A model generated the notes under the pieces. That model was not told where the DNA came from. It made no database searches and saw only the letters and a list, made by a program, of their open reading frames with translations. Positions 6,509 to 7,906 of a stretch of 7,906 nt of DNA are shown here, in pieces. Position numbers and translations under genes: made by a program. Source of the stretch: Spirochaetales bacterium. Its GTDB lineage: Bacteria; Spirochaetota; Spirochaetia; SZUA-6; DRHE01. Each line of letters opens with the position of its first letter. Within the stretch, counting starts at the first letter, position 1. Where the stretch lies: assembly GCA_016935715.1 (NCBI GenBank), contig JAFGQJ010000401.1:1-7906 (forward strand), given 5' to 3'.

Positions 6509-6538
6509 AACATATTTAGAGGTCGCGGTGTTTGTCAA
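6509..6538 (-). promoter_or_regulatory. Promoter of the PBP-gcvH-parB-like operon, with start point at or next to the ATG
   Basis: Minus strand: a perfect TTGACA (6533-6538), an 18-base spacer and TATGTT (6509-6514; 4 of 6). The seventh base downstream of the -10 is the A of the PBP start codon at 6502. The transcript would therefore be leaderless or have a leader of a few bases, which agrees with the missing ribosome site. The -35 match is strong, the -10 only moderate. Confidence 0.55.
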
Positions 6539-6548
6539 GGACGATCCT

Positions 6549-6570
6549 CCGGTACTTCGACAAGTGCCGG
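6549..6570. repeat. 22-base inverted repeat between araC-family stop and PBP promoter
   Basis: CCGGTACTT CGAC AAGTGCCGG has 9-base arms around a 4-base loop. The only imperfect position (6553/6566) is a G-U wobble in plus-strand RNA and a C-A mismatch in minus-strand RNA. It lies 10 bases after the regulator's stop codon and 10 bases upstream of the PBP -35. No T run follows on the minus strand. It may be a terminator that needs other factors or an operator for the PBP promoter. Confidence 0.5.
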
Positions 6571-6579
6571 GATGCTTCT

Positions 6580-7476
6580 CTATACCCTGCTTTTGAAATC
6601 TCTCGGGCTGATTCCCTCCAGCTTCTTGAATACCCGGGAGAAGTAGAACTCGTCCTGGAAACCGAGAGCGAAGGCGGTCTCCTTGATCGTTTTGCCCGAG
6701 CTCAGCAGGAGATCTTTGGCATGGTTGACCTTGACCTGGTTGATGTAGTGGATCGGGGTTTTCCCCGTGTTCTTCTTGAACAGCTGGATCAGGCGGCTTT
6801 GGCTGATTCCCAGATGGTTCACCAGCTGTTCGAGACGGATCGTCTCCCTGTAATGCTCCTGGATATAGTCCACCGCCGCCTTGAGCTTGTCGATATTGGA
6901 GGCATTGTCCGGATGGAAATGGGTCTCGTTGAAGAGGATGTCCAGAAGCTCCAGCAGCGAGGCGTTGAGTCGCAGCTCGTACCCGGTTTTTTTCTCGTAG
7001 TAGGTGCGGTTCAGGTCGATGAAGCAATCCAGCACCTTGTCGAGGTTGGACACCTTGAAGGCGTGGTCGAAAGGCAGCAGCTCGTATCGGGTGCGGAACG
7101 ACCATACCTTGCCGGTCGATTTCCGGTCTTTGAGGTAGTAGTTGATATCCTCGTGATACGACCAGTTTTCCGGTGCGTGGCGCGCGCGGGCGAAGGAGAA
7201 GTGAACCGAATAGAAGGTGATCGGCGTTTCGGGATCGGCCTCGATGGAGTGCCACAAATTCTCGTGGAGATACAGCATCGTGCCTCTCTCGCACGGGTAG
7301 CGCGTCGATCCTGCCTTCAGCGATCCTCTGCCCTCACCGATCAGCACCAGCTCGTGGTCCTCTACGGTGCGCTCGTTTACCTTCCAGCCGATGAAATTTG
7401 TGCGCTTGATCACGAAGCTGACGTAGGGAACGAAGCTGTAACCGCTGAAATAATCAGGAACTCTGTTCGATCTCAT
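6580..7476 (-). CDS. AraC-family transcriptional regulator
   Basis: The product is 298 residues, the usual AraC length. An N-terminal cupin-like sensing domain covers about 15-120; HELVLIGEGRGSLKAG (41-56) and GTMLYLHENLWHSIEAD (65-81) are typical strands around the ligand pocket. The DNA-binding domain is at about 193-298: the first helix-turn-helix near 211-232 (TIRLEQLVNHLGISQSRLI), the second near 263-285 (TIKETAFALGFQDEFYFSRVF), followed by the closing family motif KKLEGISPRDFK. It is divergent from a TRAP solute receptor gene, so it probably regulates that transporter and itself in response to a small organic ligand; the ligand cannot be read. The ATG at 7476 gives the full domain. It lacks a Shine-Dalgarno site, the space before it being taken up by two palindromic repeats. 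No in-frame alternative start is better placed. Confidence 0.92.
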   Translation of the reverse strand: MRSNRVPDYFSGYSFVPYVSFVIKRTNFIGWKVNERTVEDHELVLIGEGRGSLKAGSTRYPCERGTMLYLHENLWHSIEADPETPITFYSVHFSFARARHAPENWSYHEDINYYLKDRKSTGKVWSFRTRYELLPFDHAFKVSNLDKVLDCFIDLNRTYYEKKTGYELRLNASLLELLDILFNETHFHPDNASNIDKLKAAVDYIQEHYRETIRLEQLVNHLGISQSRLIQLFKKNTGKTPIHYINQVKVNHAKDLLLSSGKTIKETAFALGFQDEFYFSRVFKKLEGISPRDFKSRV

Positions 7477-7480
7477 CGAT

Positions 7481-7506
7481 TGTATACACCGGTTGTGTAC
7501 ACCGTT
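7481..7506. repeat. Tandem 13-base repeats with palindromic cores, candidate operator
   Basis: TGTATACACCGGT (7481-7493) is followed directly by TGTGTACACCGTT (7494-7506), 11 of 13 identical. Each holds an 8-base perfect palindrome (TGTATACA at 7481-7488, GTGTACAC at 7495-7502). They lie between the predicted regulator transcription start and its ATG, where a bound protein would block transcription or translation. Confidence 0.6.
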
Positions 7507-7518
7507 GTGGCCATGGCA

Positions 7519-7547
7519 ACTATAGATGAGACCGACAGAAAAATCAA
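7519..7547 (-). promoter_or_regulatory. Sigma70-type promoter of the AraC-family gene
   Basis: Minus strand: TTGATT (7542-7547; 4 of 6), a 17-base spacer and TATAGT (7519-7524; 5 of 6). The predicted start is near 7512, giving a leader of about 36 bases that contains the whole tandem repeat. Confidence 0.6.
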
Positions 7548-7584
7548 GGAATGCCGGAGGACGGCCCAGGTGGATTCACGTAAT

Positions 7585-7595
7585 TCTATACACTG
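7585..7595. repeat. Third copy of the TNTRTACACYG element
   Basis: TCTATACACTG matches 9 of 11 bases of TGTATACACCG at 7481-7491, in the same orientation. It lies on the far side of the regulator promoter, toward the TRAP receptor. It overlaps the TTCTAT/ATAGAA inverted repeat at 7584-7602. Confidence 0.4.
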
Positions 7596-7715
7596 AATAG
7601 AAAAGAGATAGTGCGGCAAAATGAGATTCCCCGGCGATATTGTCCATGAAAAAACAATTTTATCCATTCCGGACCGAGGGGGATTGCAGCAAGATGGAAA
7701 CCAAGAAAATCCATC

Positions 7716-7722
7716 AAGGAGG
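7716..7722 (+). promoter_or_regulatory. Strong ribosome binding site of the TRAP receptor gene
   Basis: AAGGAGG six bases before the ATG at 7729 is a near-perfect Shine-Dalgarno sequence. It contrasts with the divergent regulator and the PBP gene, which have none, and fits high expression of a periplasmic receptor. Confidence 0.85.
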
Positions 7723-7728
7723 AACTAG

Positions 7729-7906
7729 ATGAAGAAAAGTGTCTTTCTTCTCGTCGTGGCTTTGGCCTTCGTCTGTGTCGGTCTGTTCGCAGGCGCAGCG
7801 GGTGAGGAGGGAGTGTACACGCTCCGTGCATCGACGAATCTGGCGCCCACGGGAACCGTCGGGCGGGGTCTTCAGTACTTCGTGGACGACGTGAACGAGG
7901 CTGGAG
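7729..7906 (+). CDS. TRAP transporter DctP-type solute receptor (5' part only)
   Basis: Fifty-nine codons are present before the right edge. The start MKKSVFLLVVALAFVCVGLFAGAAG is a Sec signal peptide with a basic n-region, a hydrophobic core and a likely cleavage after a small-residue stretch near residue 23. Cys16 lies in the core and does not make a convincing lipobox. The mature start, YTLRASTNLAPTGTVGRGLQYFVDDVNEAG, fits the first beta-strand and helix of DctP-family receptors, where the strand carries LRxA(S/T) and the helix carries a long F--x-V pattern ending before a Gly. Such receptors capture organic acids in the periplasm and pass them to DctQ/DctM membrane proteins, expected to the right. 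The divergent AraC gene is the likely regulator. An ABC-type sugar receptor remains possible because little of the protein is seen. Confidence 0.72.
   Translation, partial: MKKSVFLLVVALAFVCVGLFAGAAGEEGVYTLRASTNLAPTGTVGRGLQYFVDDVNEAG

Larger units (their letters stand above)
7477..7728. promoter_or_regulatory. Divergent control region between the AraC regulator and the TRAP receptor
   Basis: This 252-base gap is A+T-richer than the genes. It holds the regulator's promoter (7519-7547), tandem palindromic repeats (7481-7506), a third related element (7585-7595) and the receptor's ribosome site (7716-7722). Also visible are an inverted repeat TTCTAT-N7-ATAGAA (7584-7602) and ATTGT-N10-ACAAT (7639-7658). 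I found no convincing sigma70 promoter for the receptor gene, which fits an activator-dependent promoter. No small gene is supported here. Confidence 0.6.

Noticed and set aside
4961..6646. A 561-codon plus-strand open frame antisense to the PBP gene
   Set aside because: Its translation is a low-complexity Val/Gly/Asp/Leu/Gln-rich shadow with no motif, while the opposite strand encodes a complete PBP with all catalytic motifs. Long antisense frames are usual in G+C-rich genes.
6532..7596. A 354-codon plus-strand frame antisense to the AraC-family gene
   Set aside because: No recognisable domain, and it would run through the regulator promoter and operator region. The minus-strand AraC protein is full length.
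7586..7831. Minus-strand 81-codon frame across the start of the TRAP receptor gene
   Set aside because: It is antisense to the signal peptide of the receptor and to its ribosome site, with Arg/His-rich low-information sequence.

Overview
This is a G+C-rich bacterial window (my impression is high 50s per cent) with long codon-biased genes and short, more A+T-rich intergenic gaps. Several features fit a free-living spirochaete (Spirochaetota). These are two membrane-linked TPR/coiled-coil proteins, a metallophosphoesterase with an ISD-xx-DPLVYS start, and a TRAP-type solute receptor beside an AraC regulator. The assignment is an inference from gene style and remembered family resemblance, not from a marker gene.

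Layout from left to right. (1) Bases 1-1473, minus strand: two adjacent TPR genes. The upstream one (814-1473) encodes a probably exported 219-residue TPR protein. The downstream one (788 to beyond base 1) encodes an N-terminally membrane-anchored TPR/coiled-coil protein cut by the window edge. (2) Bases 1589-3204, plus strand: a two-gene operon joined by an ATGA overlap. It encodes a calcineurin-like metallophosphoesterase and a DUF4032/ParB-N-like protein. (3) Bases 3215-6502, minus strand: a three-gene operon transcribed as class A penicillin-binding protein, then GcvH (lipoyl carrier protein), then a small ParB-N-domain protein without a DNA-binding domain. It converges on region 2 with only 10 bases between stop codons. 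(4) Bases 6580-7906: an AraC-family regulator (minus) divergent from the start of a TRAP transporter DctP-type solute receptor (plus). The 252-base gap between them carries a good promoter for the regulator and three related TNTRTACACYG elements.

How the genes may work together. Region 4 reads as a local regulator-transporter module, with the AraC protein probably sensing a small organic acid or sugar acid and controlling itself and the TRAP genes. Region 3 is a cell-envelope operon with two unexpected passengers: an orphan GcvH, and a ParB-fold protein ending in an amphipathic, polybasic helix.

The most interesting feature is the convergent pair at the junction of regions 2 and 3. Two unrelated-looking proteins that both carry ParB-like folds also both end in a hydrophobic/basic helix that could bind membrane. 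They lie head to tail next to a peptidoglycan synthase and a phosphoesterase. This is an inference from sequence only; no defence system, CRISPR array, mobile element, tRNA or rRNA was seen.
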